A stretch of DNA of 64,000 nt from Burkholderiales bacterium (GTDB lineage: Bacteria; Pseudomonadota; Gammaproteobacteria; Burkholderiales; SG8-41): the NCBI GenBank assembly GCA_019744975.1, contig JAIETP010000014.1, positions 1 through 64,000 of the forward strand, read 5' to 3'. Both the position numbers and the translations under genes were made by a program. This document shows positions 26,285 to 36,352 of this stretch, piece after piece. The notes beneath the pieces were generated by a model, which searched no databases, was not told the DNA's origin, and worked only from the letters and a program-made list of their open reading frames with translations. The first letter of the stretch is position 1, and each line of letters opens with the position of its first letter.

Positions 26285-26968
26285 TCAGGCCGCTGCCGCC
26301 GCACTGCCATTGGGTGTTGCATGCACCACCGGCTGCCACGCCACAAAGTTCGACAGCAGTTGCAGGCCCGCGGTGTGGCTTTTTTCGGGATGGAACTGCA
26401 CCGCGAACACATTGCCGCGCGCAGCGGCGCAGGCAAAACGGAAGGGATAGGCGCTCCAGCCGGCGACCAGCCCAGGATCGGCGGGCTCCGGATAATAACT
26501 GTGCACAAAATAAAAGCGGCTGCCGTCGGCGATGCCCTGCCACAGCGGATGCGGCATGGCCTGCATCACTTCATTCCAGCCCATGTGCGGCACCTTGAGT
26601 TTTTCTCCCCGCGCATCCACCATCCGCGCCGCCGGAAACCGCCGCACCATGCCGGGCAGCAGGCCGAGGCCGGGGGTGTCACCTTCTTCACTGTGCTCGA
26701 ACAACATCTGCAAACCGATGCAGATGCCGAGGAAGGGTTTGTCGCGCGCGGCATTGATCAGCGCGCCGCGCAGACCACGGGATTCCATTTCTCGCATGCA
26801 GTCGGGCATCGCGCCCTGTCCGGGAAACACCACACGGCCGGCCTTGGCCACATCATCGGGGTTGCCGGTCACCACCACCTTGCGGCCGGGCGCGACATGT
26901 TCGATGGCCTTGGACACCGAACGCAGGTTGCCCATGCCGTAGTCGATTACTGCGATGTCGATGGTCAT
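26285..26968 (-). CDS. hisH: Imidazole glycerol phosphate synthase glutaminase subunit HisH
   Basis: A 227-residue class-I glutaminase. The nucleophile Cys is in LGICIGLQ and the His/Glu pair in QFHPEKS. VIDYGMGNLRSV is the N-terminal signature. It supplies ammonia to HisF. The C-terminus is extended by VVHATPNGSAAAAA, beyond the usual end. The 222-base gap before hisA is unusually long for this operon and contains no gene I can support. Confidence 0.95.
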   Translation of the reverse strand: MTIDIAVIDYGMGNLRSVSKAIEHVAPGRKVVVTGNPDDVAKAGRVVFPGQGAMPDCMREMESRGLRGALINAARDKPFLGICIGLQMLFEHSEEGDTPGLGLLPGMVRRFPAARMVDARGEKLKVPHMGWNEVMQAMPHPLWQGIADGSRFYFVHSYYPEPADPGLVAGWSAYPFRFACAAARGNVFAVQFHPEKSHTAGLQLLSNFVAWQPVVHATPNGSAAAAA

Positions 26969-27056
26969 CGTGAAACTGTCAGCGGATCAGTGTGATGAAA
27001 GCTTGATTCAATGCGTGGGACGCAAGGCAAGGGTCGCGAAGCGCGCCGGAAAAAGC

Positions 27057-27644
27057 TTATAACTTTCCCTTGGTCGACGGCACGCCCTTCACCCGCGGAT
27101 CGAGTTCCACCGCCATGCGCAATGCACGACCGAAGGCCTTGAACAGGGTCTCCACCTGATGATGGGTGTTCGCGCCCTTCAGGTTGTCGAGGTGCAGCGT
27201 GACCTGGGCGTGGTTGACAAAACCCTGGAAAAATTCGCGCACCAGATCAACATCGAATTCACCGACGCGCGCACGCGTGAACTTGCCGGTCATTTCCAGC
27301 CCGGGACGCCCCGAGAGATCGACCACCACGCGTGACAGCGCCTCGTCGAGCGGCACATAAGCGTGGCCGTAACGGCGTACGCCTTTTTTGTCGCCGACCG
27401 CCTTGGCCAGCGCCTGACCGAGCGTGATGCCGATGTCTTCAACCGTGTGGTGGGCGTCGATATGCAGATCACCCTTGGCTTTGACCTCAAGGTCGACCAG
27501 TCCGTGACGTGCAATCTGGTCGAGCATATGGTCGAGGAAAGGCACACCACTGGCGAGTTTGGCGCGGCCACTGCCGTCGAGATTGATCTTGACGGTGATC
27601 TGCGTTTCCTGGGTGTCGCGGGTAATCTGTGCCTGCCGTGCCAT
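27057..27644 (-). CDS. hisB: Imidazoleglycerol-phosphate dehydratase
   Basis: A 195-residue His[22 protein letters not shown] and a second His cluster ([19 protein letters not shown]) provide the two Mn sites. It is the monofunctional form, without the histidinol-phosphatase domain found in enterobacteria. Sixth step of histidine synthesis. Confidence 0.96.
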   Translation of the reverse strand: MARQAQITRDTQETQITVKINLDGSGRAKLASGVPFLDHMLDQIARHGLVDLEVKAKGDLHIDAHHTVEDIGITLGQALAKAVGDKKGVRRYGHAYVPLDEALSRVVVDLSGRPGLEMTGKFTRARVGEFDVDLVREFFQGFVNHAQVTLHLDNLKGANTHHQVETLFKAFGRALRMAVELDPRVKGVPSTKGKL

Positions 27645-27723
27645 GATTGCCTGATCGTTTAGGTAAATCGTTCAGTAACTTGTTGATTACAGAGTATAAA
27701 CGAATTCGCGCTGACCCGCCGCT

Positions 27724-28791
27724 TCAGGCTGGCCCGAGAATTTCACGCAAGGCTTCGACCAGTCCTGCACATTGTTCGTCGGTGCCGACGGTAATGCGCA
27801 TGAATTCGGCAATGCGCGACGGTTTGCGGAAATGGCGGACGATGATGCTGCGTTCGCGCAATTTCGCGGCGATCCCGCCGCCGTCGCGGCCCGGTATTCG
27901 CGCGAATACAAAATTGGCGGCGGACGGCAGCACTTCGAAACCGAGGCCCTGCAGGTCCTGCACCAGCTTTTGTTTGGTAACAATAACCTTGCGGCACATC
28001 GCCTGAAAGTATTCGTCGTCTTCAATCGCCGCGGTGGCGCCGGCCTGGGCAAAACGGTCCAGCGGATAGGAATTAAAACTGTCCTTGACCCGGTTCAGCG
28101 CCTCGATAAAATCGGGGTGGCCGATGGCGTACCCGACGCGCAGCCCTGCCAGCGCCCGCGACTTCGACAAGGTGTGGGTCACCAGCAGCTGCGGATAACG
28201 GCTGACCAGCGGCACCACCGACTCGCCGCCGAAATCGACATAAGCCTCGTCGACCACCACCACTGATCCGCTATTCGCGCGCAGCAGGCGTTCGATTTCG
28301 GCGACCGGCACCAGGCAGCCGGTCGGCGCATTGGGATTCGGAAACACGATGCCGCCATTGGGTTTCAGGTAGTCATCGATAGCGATCTCAAAACCCGCGT
28401 TCAGCGGTACTTGTTCGTACGCAATATCGTAAAGACCGCAGTACACCGGATAAAAACTGTAGGTGATGTCCGGGAACAGCACCGGTTTGTCGTGTTTCAA
28501 CAGGCCGAGGAATACATGCGCCAGCACTTCATCGGAACCGTTGCCGACAAACACATGATCCGGTGTCAGGCCGTGGCGTTTGGCGATCGCGGTGCGCAGC
28601 CGGTCGCTGGCAGGGTCGGGATACAAGCGCAGCGAATCGCCAATTTCGGCGCGCAAAGCCTCCAGCACACGACGGCTGGGGCCATACGGACTTTCATTGG
28701 TGTTGAGCTTGATCAGATTGGCCAGCTTCGGCTGCTCGCCCGGCACATAGGGCGTCAGCCCCTGCACCACCTTGCTCCAGTAAGGATTCAT
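27724..28791 (-). CDS. hisC: Histidinol-phosphate aminotransferase
   Basis: A 355-residue PLP enzyme. [17 protein letters not shown] carries the Schiff-base Lys210, PNPNAPTG the substrate loop, and VVDEAYVDF the PLP-ring Asp. The ORF-track start lies in hisD's territory; the ATG at 28791, 8 bases after hisD, gives the family N-terminus [15 protein letters not shown]. Confidence 0.95.
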   Translation of the reverse strand: MNPYWSKVVQGLTPYVPGEQPKLANLIKLNTNESPYGPSRRVLEALRAEIGDSLRLYPDPASDRLRTAIAKRHGLTPDHVFVGNGSDEVLAHVFLGLLKHDKPVLFPDITYSFYPVYCGLYDIAYEQVPLNAGFEIAIDDYLKPNGGIVFPNPNAPTGCLVPVAEIERLLRANSGSVVVVDEAYVDFGGESVVPLVSRYPQLLVTHTLSKSRALAGLRVGYAIGHPDFIEALNRVKDSFNSYPLDRFAQAGATAAIEDDEYFQAMCRKVIVTKQKLVQDLQGLGFEVLPSAANFVFARIPGRDGGGIAAKLRERSIIVRHFRKPSRIAEFMRITVGTDEQCAGLVEALREILGPA

Positions 28792-28799
28792 CGCGTCAA

Positions 28800-30092
28800 T
28801 CAGGGGCGAAAACGCATCGCGGCCGAACGGGCGTGCGCGGTCAAGCCCTCGCCTTCCGCGAGTTCCACTGCAACCTTGCCGAGTTTCGCGGCACCGGCCT
28901 GCGATACACGAATCACGCTGGAACGTTTCTGGAAATCGTAAACACCCAGCGGCGAAGAAAAGCGTGCGGTGCGTGACGTCGGCAGCACATGGTTCGGTCC
29001 CGCGCAATAATCGCCCAGCGCTTCCGAGGTGTACCGGCCGAGGAATATCGCGCCGGCATGGCGGATTTTCGGCAGCAAGGCCTGCGCATTTTCCACCGAC
29101 AGCTCCAGATGTTCCGGCGCGATGCGGTTGATCAGTGCGCAGGCCTCGTCGAGATCGCGCACCTGAATCAGTGCGCCGCGCCCCTTGAGCGAAGCCTCGA
29201 TCACCGCGCGCCGCGGCATGTCCTGCAATTGCCGCGTGATGCTGGCGGCAACGGCATCAAGATATTTTGCATCCGGCGCGAGCAGGATGGCCTGCGCCAG
29301 TTCATCGTGTTCCGCCTGGGAAAACAGATCCATCGCCACCCAGTCGGGGTCGGTGCTGCCATCGCCGACCACGAGGATTTCCGACGGCCCGGCCACCATG
29401 TCGATGCCGACCACGCCGAACACGCGGCGTTTTGCAGCAGCGACATAAGCATTGCCGGGCCCGACAATCTTGTCCACCTGCGGAATCGTCGCCGTGCCAT
29501 AGGCCAGCGCCGCGACGGCCTGCGCACCACCGATGGTGAATACGCGGTCCACGCCGCAGATCGCCGCAGCCGCCAATACCAGATCGTTTTTTTCTCCGCG
29601 CGGCGTCGGCACCACCATGATGATCTCGGTGACGCCGGCGACTTTCGCCGGCACCGCGTTCATGATCACCGACGACGGATACGCGGCCTTGCCGCCGGGC
29701 ACATACAGGCCGGCGCGGTCGAGCGCGGTGATCTGCTGGCCGAGCTCATTGCCCTCGGCATCGGTGTAGCCCCAGGACTGTGCGCGCTGCCGTTCATGAT
29801 AATCGCGCACGCGTGCGACAGCAGCCTCAAGGGCTTCGCGCCGGACGGCCGGAATACGTTTGAGCGCGGCCTGCAATTCAGTATGGGGGATTTCGAGTTC
29901 AGCCAAGGTGTTTGCGCTGACCCCATCGAATTTCCTGGTGTATTCCAGCACCGCGGCATCACCGCGTGCTTTTACGTCGGCCAGGATTGCAGCGACCGTG
30001 ACATCGACCTGCGGGTCCTGCGCAGCCTCAAACGCCAGCAGCCCGGCAAGCTGCGCGTCAAAATCGGCCTGGGTTGTAGCGAGGCGACGCAT
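28800..30092 (-). CDS. hisD: Histidinol dehydrogenase
   Basis: A 430-residue Zn enzyme oxidising histidinol to histidine with NAD. Conserved segments include [51 protein letters not shown] and the C-terminal [14 protein letters not shown] with its metal-binding His. It lies 11 bases after hisG. Confidence 0.96.
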   Translation of the reverse strand: MRRLATTQADFDAQLAGLLAFEAAQDPQVDVTVAAILADVKARGDAAVLEYTRKFDGVSANTLAELEIPHTELQAALKRIPAVRREALEAAVARVRDYHERQRAQSWGYTDAEGNELGQQITALDRAGLYVPGGKAAYPSSVIMNAVPAKVAGVTEIIMVVPTPRGEKNDLVLAAAAICGVDRVFTIGGAQAVAALAYGTATIPQVDKIVGPGNAYVAAAKRRVFGVVGIDMVAGPSEILVVGDGSTDPDWVAMDLFSQAEHDELAQAILLAPDAKYLDAVAASITRQLQDMPRRAVIEASLKGRGALIQVRDLDEACALINRIAPEHLELSVENAQALLPKIRHAGAIFLGRYTSEALGDYCAGPNHVLPTSRTARFSSPLGVYDFQKRSSVIRVSQAGAAKLGKVAVELAEGEGLTAHARSAAMRFRP

Positions 30093-30103
30093 GATCAGTT
30101 TGC

Positions 30104-30742
30104 CTAGGAAAATACAGCGCGGCCAAAAGCGTCGATCAGCGGCTGGATCTCCGCGCGTTTCAGTTTCAGCGCAGCCTGATTGACGATCAGCCGCGAACTC
30201 ACCTGTGCGATTTCCTCAACCGCCACCAGGTTGTTGGCTTTCAGCGTGCCGCCGGTACTGACGAGATCGACGATGGCATCGGCCAGCCCGGTCAGCGGCG
30301 CCAGTTCCATCGAACCGTAGAGTTTGATCAGGTCGACATGCATGCCTTTGGTCGCAAAGTGTTCACGCGCGGTCTGCACGTACTTGGTGGCGACCTTCAG
30401 CCGCGCGCCCCGGCGCACCGCGCCGGCATAGTCAAAATCCTTGCGCACCGCGACCATCATCCGGCATTTGGCGATTTTCAGGTCGAGCGGTTGATACAAG
30501 CCCGCGCTGCCGTGTTCATCGAGAATGTCCTTGCCGGCCACACCGAGGTCGGCGCCGCCGTATTGCACATACGTCGGCACATCGCTGGCGCGCACGATGA
30601 GCAGGCGCACGTCACGGCGGTTGGTGGCGAGGATCAGCTTGCGTGAGGCCTCGGGATTCTCGCGCGCAACGATGCCAGCGACCTTCAGCAGCGGCACGGT
30701 TTCGTCAAAAATGCGGCCCTTGGAGAGCGCAATGGTGATCAT
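30104..30742 (-). CDS. hisG: ATP phosphoribosyltransferase, short form
   Basis: A 212-residue catalytic subunit starting [15 protein letters not shown]; the ORF-track adds 24 upstream residues with no homology. It lacks the C-terminal regulatory domain of long HisG, so it should need HisZ, which is not in this window. [17 protein letters not shown] is the C-terminal family motif. First gene of the operon and the committed step of histidine synthesis. Confidence 0.95.
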   Translation of the reverse strand: MITIALSKGRIFDETVPLLKVAGIVARENPEASRKLILATNRRDVRLLIVRASDVPTYVQYGGADLGVAGKDILDEHGSAGLYQPLDLKIAKCRMMVAVRKDFDYAGAVRRGARLKVATKYVQTAREHFATKGMHVDLIKLYGSMELAPLTGLADAIVDLVSTGGTLKANNLVAVEEIAQVSSRLIVNQAALKLKRAEIQPLIDAFGRAVFS

Positions 30743-30912
30743 GGTTGTAGTCAGGCGAAAAGTCAGGCGAAAGATTGCACAAAAAAGTCTGCTGGCGTAC
30801 GCGCGGAAAGTCATGAATTGTAACGTATTTCAGTCGGAAGCCGGGGTGTCCGCGGTTCACGAAACCCGCCTCAGCGGTTACACTTCAGGCTTAATTGCCG
30901 ACCGCCGCCTTC

Positions 30913-30960
30913 ATGACCACCCGCATTTATGACCACCCGCATTAATGACCACCAATAACA
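30913..30960 (+). repeat. Triplicated 16-base start-codon segment
   Basis: ATGACCACCCGCATT occurs at 30913 and 30929, and a third ATGACCACC at 30945 is the start of the mlaF-like gene. Because the period is 16, the three ATGs lie in three different frames: the first two open minigenes of 10 and 9 codons ending at TAA within or just past the real start. It may be a duplication that created upstream ORFs. Confidence 0.85.
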
Positions 30961-31748
30961 TCGTAGAAATCCGCGATCTCGCCTTCTCTTATGGATCGCG
31001 CGAGATTTTCAAATCCGTCAACCTGACGATTCCGCGCGGCAAGGTGGTCGGCATCATGGGCGCCAGCGGCAGCGGCAAATCCACGCTGTTGCGGTTGATC
31101 GGCGCTCAACTGCATCCGTCGCGCGGCTCCGTCAACGTGCTCGGCCAGAACATCCATGCGCTCGACCGCGACGCGTTGTATCAACTGCGCCGCAAAATGG
31201 GCATGCAGTTCCAGCAGGGCGGCTTATTCACCGATCTGTCGGTGTTTGAAAACATCGCCTTCCAGATGCGCGAGAAAACCAGCCTGCCCGAAGACATGAT
31301 CAATGACCTGGTGCTGATGAAATTGAACGCCGTGGGCCTGCGCGGCGCGGCGCGGCTGATGCCCGCCGAATGTTCGGGCGGCATGGTGCGGCGCGTGGGC
31401 CTGGCGCGCGCGATAGCGCTCGATCCCGACCTGATCATCTACGACGAACCCTTCGCCGGGCTTGATCCGATATCCTGCAACGTCGTCGGCAAACTGATCC
31501 GCCGCTTGAACGACGCGCTGGGCGTTACATCGATTGTTGTCTCTTATGACGCGCAGGAATCGCTGAAAGCGATCGACTATGTTTATTTCCTGGCGGACGG
31601 CAAAGTTGTTGCTGAGGGCTCGACTGAAGACGTGAAAAAATCAGACGACCCGTTTGTGAAGCAATTCATCCGCGGTCTGCCCGATGGCCCGGTGCCCTTC
31701 CATTACCAGCACAACGCCTATGCCGCAGACCTCGATCTGACGGCATAA
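30945..31748 (+). CDS. MlaF-like ABC ATPase paralogue lacking the H-loop histidine
   Basis: A 267-residue ATPase aligning without gaps to MlaF at 37600-38439 through the first 210 residues. Walker A is GASGSGKST (39-47), the signature ECSGGMVRRVGLARA, Walker B LIIYDEP. At position 201, where MlaF has the switch His (VVTHDVQE), this protein has Tyr (VVSYDAQE; TAT versus CAT). It ends in the GPVPFHY tail of betaproteobacterial MlaF proteins. It stands alone between hisG and murA, without permease, so it may serve the mla system or be a degenerating copy. Confidence 0.85.
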   Translation: MTTNNIVEIRDLAFSYGSREIFKSVNLTIPRGKVVGIMGASGSGKSTLLRLIGAQLHPSRGSVNVLGQNIHALDRDALYQLRRKMGMQFQQGGLFTDLSVFENIAFQMREKTSLPEDMINDLVLMKLNAVGLRGAARLMPAECSGGMVRRVGLARAIALDPDLIIYDEPFAGLDPISCNVVGKLIRRLNDALGVTSIVVSYDAQESLKAIDYVYFLADGKVVAEGSTEDVKKSDDPFVKQFIRGLPDGPVPFHYQHNAYAADLDLTA

Positions 31749-31784
31749 ATAATAAATAAAATCAAATACTTACGTATTTATGCC
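31742..31784. terminator. AT-rich hairpin between convergent genes
   Basis: GGCATAAATA and TATTTATGCC form a perfect 10-bp stem between the convergent mlaF-like and murA genes, starting at the last codon of the former. The loop contains an exact AT-rich 15-mer (31757-31771). It may act as a bidirectional terminator. Confidence 0.5.
31757..31771 (-). repeat. AT-rich 15-mer motif, exact copy
   Basis: Minus-strand AAGTATTTGATTTTA, here placed in the loop of the convergent hairpin. Confidence 0.7.
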
Positions 31785-31792
31785 GATGTGTG

Positions 31793-33061
<1,269 letters not shown>

Positions 33062-33063
33062 TT

Positions 33064-33159
33064 AGCCACAGAGTTCACAGAGAACACAGAGAAAAACAGA
33101 ACCAGAGAGGAACCGAATTGCATTTGATGTTCTCTGTGCACTCCGTGTCCTCTGTGGCT
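33064..33159. repeat. CACAGAG/CTCTGTG inverted repeat between bolA and murA
   Basis: AGCCACAGAGTTCACAGAG and ACACAGAGAA on the left are mirrored by TTCTCTGTGC and TCTGTGGCT on the right. This is a familiar dispersed proteobacterial repeat able to form a long hairpin in the bolA-murA transcript. Confidence 0.8.
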
Positions 33160-33167
33160 CAGGGTTT

Positions 33168-33407
33168 TCAGGTTTTTTCCACCCATTGCTCCGGCGTCAG
33201 CGTTTTCATCGACAGCGCGTGGATTTCCTCGCGCATGCGGTCGCCCAGCGCCTTGTACACCAGCTGATGCTGCTGGACCTTGTTTTTGCCCTGGAAGGCC
33301 GTACTGACGATCACCGCTTCCCAGTGATGGCCATCGCCCGCGACTTCAACATGCTGGCAGTCGAGTCCCGCCAGGATGGACTGTTTGATGCTGTCTGGTG
33401 TAACCAT
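33168..33407 (-). CDS. BolA/IbaG-family protein
   Basis: A 79-residue protein: VEVAGDGHHWEAVIVSTAFQGK and QHQLVYKALGDRMREEIHALSMKT match the IbaG/BolA class, which lies beside murA in many proteobacteria. BolA proteins bind glutaredoxins through an Fe-S cluster and some bind DNA. The conserved ligand His near the C-terminal IHALSMKT is present. Confidence 0.92.
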   Translation of the reverse strand: MVTPDSIKQSILAGLDCQHVEVAGDGHHWEAVIVSTAFQGKNKVQQHQLVYKALGDRMREEIHALSMKTLTPEQWVEKT

Positions 33408-33432
33408 TTTTATTGCCTCTTCAAAGTCTCAA

Positions 33433-34188
33433 TTAATGCCGGAGCTTATAACCCGACTTCAGCAAAACCAGCGTCAGCCATGATAAGGCGATAAAACTGC
33501 CGCCGACAATCGCCATACTCAGCCACGGCGAGGTGTCGGAAGCGCCAAAAAAGCCGTAACGGAAGCCGTCGATCATGTAGAACACCGGGTTCAAGTGGGA
33601 CGCCGCCTGCCAGAATGCCGGCAACGACTGGATCGAATAAAACACGCCCGACAGGAAGGTCAGCGGCAGGATGATGAAGTTGGTGAACGCCGCCAGCTGG
33701 TCGATCTTGTCGGAGTAGATGCCGGCGACGATGCCCAGCGCGCCCATCGCCGCAGCGCCGGCGATGCCAAACAGCAGCACCCACAGCGGATGCGCCATCG
33801 GCAGTTGAATAAACCAGATCGACGCAAACAACACACCGACGCCGACGATGACGCCGCGAGCGACAGCGGCCAGCAGGTACGCCAGGAAAAACTCGCGATG
33901 CGACAGCGGCGGCAGCAGCACAAACACGATGTTGCCGGTCATTTTCGACTGCATCAGGCTGGAGGAGGCATTGGCGAAGGCATTCTGCAGCACCGACATC
34001 ATCGCAAGGCCGGGAATCAGGAAAGTCGCGTAATCGACGCCGGGAAATACCTCGATGCGGTCGCGCAGCGCGTGGCTGAACACCAGCAGGTAGAGCAGCG
34101 CCGTCAGCACGGGGGCGAGCACGGTCTGCACGCTGACTTTCCAGAAGCGCAGCCATTCCTTGTAGAACAGTGTGTAGAAGCCGGTCAT
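33433..34188 (-). CDS. ABC-2 type exporter permease
   Basis: A 251-residue membrane protein of the YadH/NodJ type with six helices; PLTFLSGVFYSIQSLP and the GFRYGFFGASD motif near the C-terminus are typical. I start at MTGFYTLFYKEW; the ORF-track's first 17 residues come from the octamer repeat upstream. Partner of the ATPase at 34312-35211. Located between mlaB and bolA as in other betaproteobacteria; cargo unknown. Confidence 0.9.
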   Translation of the reverse strand: MTGFYTLFYKEWLRFWKVSVQTVLAPVLTALLYLLVFSHALRDRIEVFPGVDYATFLIPGLAMMSVLQNAFANASSSLMQSKMTGNIVFVLLPPLSHREFFLAYLLAAVARGVIVGVGVLFASIWFIQLPMAHPLWVLLFGIAGAAAMGALGIVAGIYSDKIDQLAAFTNFIILPLTFLSGVFYSIQSLPAFWQAASHLNPVFYMIDGFRYGFFGASDTSPWLSMAIVGGSFIALSWLTLVLLKSGYKLRH

Positions 34189-34197
34189 CGCACCCCT

Positions 34198-34314
34198 GTG
34201 AACGAGTGAACGGGTGAACGGGTGAACGAGTAAAAGCACGCGAGCAACGCCAGCGCGATGGTTCTCAACCCGTTCACCCGTTCACTATTCACTCGTTCAC
34301 CGCTTTCACGTTCA
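34198..34314. repeat. Inverted octamer array between ABC ATPase and permease genes
   Basis: GTGAACGGGTGAACGGGT (34206-34223) is matched by its exact reverse complement at 34268-34285, an 18-bp perfect inverted repeat. Further degenerate octamers lie on both sides, reaching the stop codon of the ATPase gene. It is the same octamer as in the hisF leader. Confidence 0.85.
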
Positions 34315-35211
34315 CGCCTTTCGCATGATCTGCACAAACACTTCCTCCAGATCGGGCTGCATGATTTCCATTTCCTTGACAGCCACCCGCCCCTCGCGCA
34401 GCGCCGCCATCACCCGCTCCACCTCCGCGTATTCCGGGAGTGCCAGGCGGATCGCGCCGTCATCACGCCGTTCCGCGACCAGCGGCTCCAGTTGTGGCGG
34501 CAGTAAACCAGCCAGCCGCAGTTCGACATAACAGCCGGAATGCAGCCGCAGCAGGTTCTCTGTTTTATCCAGCGCGACGATACGGCCCTGTTTCAGCATC
34601 GCCACCCGGCCACACAGCGCCTCGGCCTCTTCCAGGTAATGCGTGGTCAGCACGATGGTGTGACCATCATGATTAAGACGGCGGATGAACCGCCACAGCG
34701 CCTGACGCAGTTCAACATCGACCCCGGCGGTGGGTTCGTCTAGCACGATCACCGGCGGCTTGTGCACCAGCGCCTGCGCCACCAGCACGCGGCGTTTCAT
34801 GCCGCCGGACAACGCGCGCATGTTGGTGTCGGCCTTGTCGCTCAAGTCGAGGTTGTCGATGACCTCGTCGATCCATGCGCGGTTGTCGCGCAGTCCGAAA
34901 TAACCGGACTGGATGGTCAACGCCTCGCGCACCGTGAAAAACGGATCAAACACCAGTTCCTGCGGCACCACGCCCAGTGCGCGCCGCGCCTCGCGATACG
35001 CGCCGTTGACGTCATGGCCCATGATGCGCGCCGTGCCGCTGCTCGGGCGCGTCAATCCGGCGAGGATGCTGATCAGCGTGGTTTTACCGGCGCCGTTGGG
35101 GCCGAGCAGGCCGAAAAATTCGCCCGGCGCGACACTCAGGCTGACGCCCGCGAGTGCCTGCAGGCTGCCGTAACGCTTGGTAACGTCGGTGACTTCGATT
35201 GCTGGGGTCAT
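34312..35211 (-). CDS. ABC exporter ATP-binding protein (YadG-like)
   Basis: A 299-residue ATPase. Walker [13 protein letters not shown] (about 34-45), signature LSGGMKRRVLVAQAL, Walker B VIVLDEPTAGVD, H-loop TTHYLEEAE. A C-terminal extension of about 80 residues follows, as in YadG/DrrA-type exporters. Paired with the permease downstream across a 123-base repeat-rich gap. Confidence 0.92.
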   Translation of the reverse strand: MTPAIEVTDVTKRYGSLQALAGVSLSVAPGEFFGLLGPNGAGKTTLISILAGLTRPSSGTARIMGHDVNGAYREARRALGVVPQELVFDPFFTVREALTIQSGYFGLRDNRAWIDEVIDNLDLSDKADTNMRALSGGMKRRVLVAQALVHKPPVIVLDEPTAGVDVELRQALWRFIRRLNHDGHTIVLTTHYLEEAEALCGRVAMLKQGRIVALDKTENLLRLHSGCYVELRLAGLLPPQLEPLVAERRDDGAIRLALPEYAEVERVMAALREGRVAVKEMEIMQPDLEEVFVQIMRKA

Positions 35212-35244
35212 TGCTGCGGTCGGCGGGTGAACCCGCGCAACACT

Positions 35245-35526
35245 TTATTCCGCGCTCACGATTTCCGTGACGCCGTAGAGCTTTGCCAGGCTGGTGAGAT
35301 TGTCCGGAAGATTGACGTAACGAATGCGGCGGTTGGCGGCAAGCGCCGCGCGACGCCATTCAAACAGCAGGCTGACCGCGGCGGAATCGACTTCAGTGAC
35401 GCCGGAGAGATCCAGCGTGGTTTCCTGTTCCGTAAAGAGCCGCAGGCCGTCCTCGCGCAGCGCTAGTGCGTTTTCCAGGTTGACGGCGCCTTTCAGCGTA
35501 CAGCGCCCCTTGTTGCATTCAATCAT
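35245..35526 (-). CDS. mlaB: STAS-domain protein MlaB
   Basis: A 93-residue single-STAS protein: TTLDLSGVTEVDSAAVSLLFEW holds the STAS loop with its conserved Ser. MlaB stabilises the MlaFE core of the phospholipid transporter on the cytoplasmic side. Position after mlaC, 10 bases away, supports the name. Confidence 0.88.
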   Translation of the reverse strand: MIECNKGRCTLKGAVNLENALALREDGLRLFTEQETTLDLSGVTEVDSAAVSLLFEWRRAALAANRRIRYVNLPDNLTSLAKLYGVTEIVSAE

Positions 35527-35536
35527 GGGCAGCAGA

Positions 35537-36163
35537 TCATTTGACAGACTGCTGCGCCATCAGCGTGCGGTTTTTGTCGCGCAGGGTCTTGATCAGACCA
35601 TCCACGCCGTTTTTCTGGATCTCGGTGTTGAACGTCGTGCGATAACTCTCGACCAGACTGATGCCGCCGATCTTGACGTTGTAGACTTTCCAGCCGGAAT
35701 CGGTTTTTTCCATGCCGTAATCGACCTGCACCGGTTCACCGCCGCCGGACTGTCGGACCAGCGAACGAACCAGCACGTCAGTGTCATCGGCCGCCAGTTT
35801 CAGCGGGCGGTATTCGATTTTCTGATCCTTGTAGAGCAGCAGCGATGCGGTATAGGTCTGCACCAGCAGCGCGCGGAATTCCGCAACCAGCGCCTTGCGC
35901 TGCTCGGGATTCGCAGCACTCCAGTTTTTGCCCACCGCCAGTTGCGCCATGCCGGCAAAATTGAAATGCGGCGCGATCCTGCTCTCGATCAGTTCGCGCG
36001 CTTTTTTCTGATCACCGGCCTGGATCGCCTTGTCGTTGCGCAACGCCACCAGCACTTCGTCGGTGACGCTGCGTGCCAGCACATCGGGTGCGATCATCGC
36101 CTCAGCCGCATAAGCAGGCCAGGCAAATAATGAAAATATCAATAAAATCAAGTATTTATGCAT
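35537..36163 (-). CDS. mlaC: Periplasmic phospholipid-binding protein MlaC
   Basis: A 208-residue protein starting MHKYLILLIFSLFAWPAYAAE, a signal peptide cleaved after AYA; the ORF-track start lies in a repeat. The Tol/Ttg2D-type domain includes HFNFAGMAQLAVGKNW, GWKVYNVKIGGISLVESYR and a C-terminal helix. It ferries phospholipid between MlaA and MlaFEDB. No mlaA (vacJ) gene lies between mlaD and mlaC as it does in many Burkholderiales. Confidence 0.93.
   Translation of the reverse strand: MHKYLILLIFSLFAWPAYAAEAMIAPDVLARSVTDEVLVALRNDKAIQAGDQKKARELIESRIAPHFNFAGMAQLAVGKNWSAANPEQRKALVAEFRALLVQTYTASLLLYKDQKIEYRPLKLAADDTDVLVRSLVRQSGGGEPVQVDYGMEKTDSGWKVYNVKIGGISLVESYRTTFNTEIQKNGVDGLIKTLRDKNRTLMAQQSVK
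36143..36157 (-). repeat. AT-rich 15-mer motif, variant copy
   Basis: Minus-strand AAATACTTGATTTTA in the mlaC signal-peptide codons differs at two bases from the exact form and is followed by TTGATATTTTC, as the copy at 2479 is followed by TTGATTTTTA. Confidence 0.5.
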
Positions 36164-36176
36164 ATATCGCTCCGCA

Positions 36177-36196
36177 CTCATCATTCATCACTCATC
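36177..36196 (-). repeat. 20-mer shared with the sspA-sspB gap
   Basis: Minus-strand GATGAGTGATGAATGATGAG is identical to 11538-11557. Both sites also have GCGGAGCGAT next to the 20-mer, but on opposite sides. Both lie between cistrons. Confidence 0.75.
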
Positions 36197-36197
36197 A

Positions 36198-36352
36198 TTA
36201 TTTTTGCGCCGGCGCCCCTTCAGCCGCCTTATTTTTTAGCCGGCGCCCCTTCAGCCGCCTTATTTTTTAGCCGGAGAACCTTCGGCTGCCTTATTTTTTA
36301 GCCGGAGAACCTTCGGCTGCCTTATTTTTTAGCCGGAGAACCTTCGGCTGCC
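36198..36352. repeat. Five tandem 31-bp units covering the mlaD stop codon
   Basis: Five head-to-tail 31-bp units fill the mlaD-mlaC junction. Three are identical in reading AGCCGGAGAACCTTCGGCT, an 8-bp stem with AAC loop; the two nearest mlaC are diverged (AGCCGGCGCCCCTTCAGCC). The unit includes TTATTTTTT, so on the minus strand the first unit supplies the last codons and TAA of mlaD, and on the plus strand each stem is followed by a T-rich tract like a terminator. Confidence 0.95.

Noticed and set aside
28989-30107. 372-residue plus-strand ORF
   Set aside because: Antisense to hisD; no recognisable motif.
36198-36352. Possible CRISPR-like array of five 31-bp repeats
   Set aside because: The units are contiguous with no spacers and one unit encodes the end of MlaD; no cas genes are present.
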